From assembly GCA_000380225.1 (NCBI GenBank), contig KB904821.1, forward strand, positions 4,309,987-4,373,986: a stretch of DNA of 64,000 nt, in the 5' to 3' direction. The notes under the pieces were generated by a model. It saw only the letters and a list, made by a program, of their open reading frames with translations, had not been told where the DNA came from and ran no database searches. Of this stretch, positions 62,179 through 64,000 are shown piece after piece. The DNA comes from a filamentous cyanobacterium ESFC-1. Its GTDB lineage: Bacteria > Cyanobacteriota > Cyanobacteriia > Cyanobacteriales > Spirulinaceae. Positions within the stretch are counted from its first letter, which is position 1. Each line of letters begins with the position of its first letter. Position numbers and translations under genes: made by a program.

Positions 62179-63165
62179 ATGAAAAAACTTTGGCCTGTGG
62201 TCTTAACTCTTGCGATCGCCCTTATCACAATCTTAGCTATTTTTAGCTCTATCTTAGGATGGAATATTGTCTTAGAACTCTTGTCTCATTTTCAAATTCA
62301 ATATTTCCTAGTTCTGACGGTACTTTTAGTCGTTCTTATTTTTAGTAAGCACACTATTCCCATTCTAATCGGCTTGTTTTGCTGTACTTTAATTGCCCTT
62401 TTTCTCTTGCCTTGGTTTATCCCCGATAACTTGATTGTATCTAATAGTAGTGGGGCAAAAGTAAGAATATTAAGTGCTAATGTCAATCTTGGTAACAATG
62501 ACTATACACCCATTATTAACTTAATCAAAATAGAACAGCCCGATATTGCCGTTTTAATTGAAGTCAATAAAAAATGGGTCAATCAACTCGAAATTTTAGA
62601 ACCCCTTTATCCCTACAGTTTAGGCGATCTCAAATATGAAGCTTTGAATGTAATTGTTTATAGTAAACGCCCGTTAGACAACAGCAAAATTGATTATTGG
62701 GGAGAAACTCCCCACACCAGTCCGGTGATTAACGCTCAACAAACCCTTGATAATATTACTTTTGACTTATTGGCAGTTCATCCCTTACCCCCCTTCAAGC
62801 CTAGTTTTTTTCAATCTCGTAATAACTACCTTAATCGAGTTAGCGAATGGGCGCGATCGCGAACAAATCCGATTGTTGTTATTGGCGATCTAAATATTAC
62901 TATGTGGTCGCCTTACTACAAAAAACTAATCCGCGAAACCAACCTCAAAAACACTCGTAAAGGCTTTGGCCTACTCCCCACTTGGTTACCCGATGGAATG
63001 CCTCAAAATTGGTCGCTGTGGTTGTATCACTTTTTCGGTTTACCGATCGATCATTGCCTCGTCGATCCGCAGATTCAGGTTACTCAAATGCAAATCGGCC
63101 CGAATATCAAATCCGATCATTTACCAATTATGGTAGATTTAACATTGCCCGCCCCAAGTTCTTAG
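62179..63165 (+). CDS. Membrane-anchored endonuclease/exonuclease/phosphatase-family protein
   Basis: A 328-residue protein with three N-terminal membrane segments (about 7-27, 38-55 and 58-78) and a C-terminal EEP domain. Catalytic landmarks: ANVNLGN, Glu in VLIEVNKKW, His in LLAVHPLPP, VIGDLNITMWSP, IDHCLVD and the final KSDHLPI. The family includes phosphodiesterases, DNases and phospholipases; the anchored form fits a periplasmic phosphodiesterase of the VanX/EEP type. Substrate unknown. Divergent from the GH3 gene with an AT-rich 78-bp gap. Confidence 0.85.
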   Translation: MKKLWPVVLTLAIALITILAIFSSILGWNIVLELLSHFQIQYFLVLTVLLVVLIFSKHTIPILIGLFCCTLIALFLLPWFIPDNLIVSNSSGAKVRILSANVNLGNNDYTPIINLIKIEQPDIAVLIEVNKKWVNQLEILEPLYPYSLGDLKYEALNVIVYSKRPLDNSKIDYWGETPHTSPVINAQQTLDNITFDLLAVHPLPPFKPSFFQSRNNYLNRVSEWARSRTNPIVVIGDLNITMWSPYYKKLIRETNLKNTRKGFGLLPTWLPDGMPQNWSLWLYHFFGLPIDHCLVDPQIQVTQMQIGPNIKSDHLPIMVDLTLPAPSS

Positions 63166-63237
63166 CGTCTTGAGTAAAACTGCGTTAATCTTAGGACTAA
63201 AGACTTAATTTTCTAGCCATTGAGGAAAACTCAAGAG

Positions 63238-63900
63238 ATGTTCAACAAATTGACATCTTTATTTTTACAAAGCCCTTGTTTATTGTGCGATCGCGTCACC
63301 CCAGAAAATATATGTCCCGCTTGCGATCGCCAACTACAACGACAAAAACTCACGCAGCCTGCCCAATTTTGGCAAGGGGATTTACCGTTGTTTGTCTGGG
63401 GGGAATATAACGGCATTCTCAAACGATCCATCGCTGCCCTAAAATACAACAATAAACCGGAAATCGCTGCTGATTTGGGCTTTCATCTCGCCGCAGCTTG
63501 GCGTACTTTTGCCCCAACCTTACCCCAGAAAAAATTTACCATTGTCCCCATCCCGATGTACGCCGAAAAACTCAAACAACGGGGCTTTAATCAAGCTGAA
63601 TTAATTGGTCGCAGCTTTTGTCAAGCCACCCCCTACCGCCTCAATTCCCGCCTCTTAATCCGCCAAAAAGACACCGAAGCCATGTTTGGTTTAAGTGCCA
63701 AAGAACGAGAACAAAACATCAAAGCCGCCTTTAAAGTGCAACCCAGTCGCCAAAAATTACCGCCCGTTTTACTGATTGACGACATTTATACCACAGGGGC
63801 GACTGCCCGGACTGCGGCGGCAATTCTACGCCAACATCATATTACCGTTGCAGGCATTCTCGCGATCGCCACAAGCCAATCTCAACCCAGTAAGATATAG
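63238..63900 (+). CDS. comF: ComF-family protein with phosphoribosyltransferase-like domain
   Basis: A 220-residue cytoplasmic protein. The N-terminal zinc site is CLLCDR...CPACDR. The PRTase-type loop is VLLIDDIYTTGATARTAA, and PIPMYAEKLKQRGFNQAELI precedes it. ComF is needed for natural transformation in several bacteria, including cyanobacteria, where the uptake machinery uses type IV pili (pilB/pilT here). The exact biochemical step is unknown. The ATG at 63238 is preceded by CAAGAG; the frame is open six codons further. Confidence 0.9.
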   Translation: MFNKLTSLFLQSPCLLCDRVTPENICPACDRQLQRQKLTQPAQFWQGDLPLFVWGEYNGILKRSIAALKYNNKPEIAADLGFHLAAAWRTFAPTLPQKKFTIVPIPMYAEKLKQRGFNQAELIGRSFCQATPYRLNSRLLIRQKDTEAMFGLSAKEREQNIKAAFKVQPSRQKLPPVLLIDDIYTTGATARTAAAILRQHHITVAGILAIATSQSQPSKI

Positions 63901-63982
63901 AAGATTTGCTGACTGTGTGTGAGGATTGAAAAAATAGTGCGCCTTTCAATTAAAGAATTATCTTGGCAAAAATTTATTAACT

Positions 63983-63999
63983 CCACCGTTGTACGGTGG
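63983..63999. other. Hairpin at the right window edge
   Basis: CCACCGT (63983-63989) pairs perfectly with ACGGTGG (63993-63999) across three bases, preceded by TTTATTAACT. It could be a terminator or the end of an insertion element continuing beyond the window. Not decidable here. Confidence 0.35.
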
Positions 64000-64000
64000 T

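Overview
The window is a chromosomal segment of a cyanobacterium. The evidence is the very frequent HIP1 octamer GCGATCGC on both strands and a set of genes found essentially only in oxygenic phototrophs: chlD, chlG, petP, psbM, psb32-like, ycf35 and a PAS/GAF histidine kinase with a cyanobacteriochrome-type chromophore pocket. The density of short repeats and MITE-like elements between genes, together with the type IV pilus genes, suggests a filamentous mat- or bloom-forming lineage. I cannot name the genus from sequence alone. I saw no rRNA, tRNA or CRISPR array.

Layout. 1-641: right part of an IS200/IS605-type element ending in a tnpB. 0.7-8.4 kb: formate/nitrite-type transporter, magnesium chelatase subunit D (chlD), homoserine kinase (thrB), a PilJ-domain histidine kinase and a class II aldolase-like protein. 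8.8-12.2 kb: Rieske oxygenase, FecR-domain protein and a beta-barrel-like envelope protein. 12.3-15.8 kb: a minus-strand block petP - ArsA-like ATPase - chlG - beta-lactamase-fold protein, with chlorophyll synthase at its centre. 16.2-23.4 kb: signalling genes (Ser/Thr kinase, Uma2 nuclease-fold protein, cyanobacteriochrome-like kinase, degenerate kinase). 23.7-29.3 kb: recG, psb32-like, FHA, NUDIX, J-domain and DUF3143 genes. 29.3-30.5 kb: a gene-poor, palindrome-rich stretch. 30.5-38 kb: gap, a NarL-type regulator, a cytidine deaminase gene split by a small IS605-type insertion, a glycosyltransferase, a carotenoid oxygenase and a BT1-type transporter. 38.3-41.1 kb: tandem USP, psbM, two ferredoxins, ycf35 and DUF2997. 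41.5-48 kb: a dehydrogenase and pilB-pilT-pilC. 48.1-54 kb: grpE-dnaK-dnaJ-tusA-rsgA. 54-64 kb: alpha/beta hydrolase, a kinase-like orphan, rseP, nth, a toxin-antitoxin-like pair, recF, a membrane-anchored GH3 enzyme, an EEP-family protein and comF.

How genes work together. chlD and chlG act at the first committed and the last step of chlorophyll synthesis. psb32 and psbM serve photosystem II, and petP serves cytochrome b6f. pilB/pilT/pilC are the extension motor, retraction motor and platform of type IV pili. grpE-dnaK-dnaJ is the Hsp70 cycle. Three histidine kinases lie here without adjacent response regulators.

Most notable. (1) cdd is interrupted by a 580-bp IS605-type element whose borders can be read to the base (TTAC target, TCAA right end); removing it restores the reading frame exactly. 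(2) A composite repeat (GC-rich hairpin plus AACCAAY heptamer array) sits directly in front of the start codons of recG and the carotenoid oxygenase, and a bare heptamer array sits in front of thrB, always in the same sense. A second repeat abuts other gene starts and ends. (3) Two MITEs share TATAGCA terminal inverted repeats. (4) A DXCF-type photoreceptor kinase is present. (5) A gene-poor stretch near 29.7-30.3 kb holds a perfect 24-bp palindrome, a second 32-nt palindrome, a short ORF and a terminator. (6) An uncharacterised protein at 55.5-56.5 kb looks like an atypical protein kinase.
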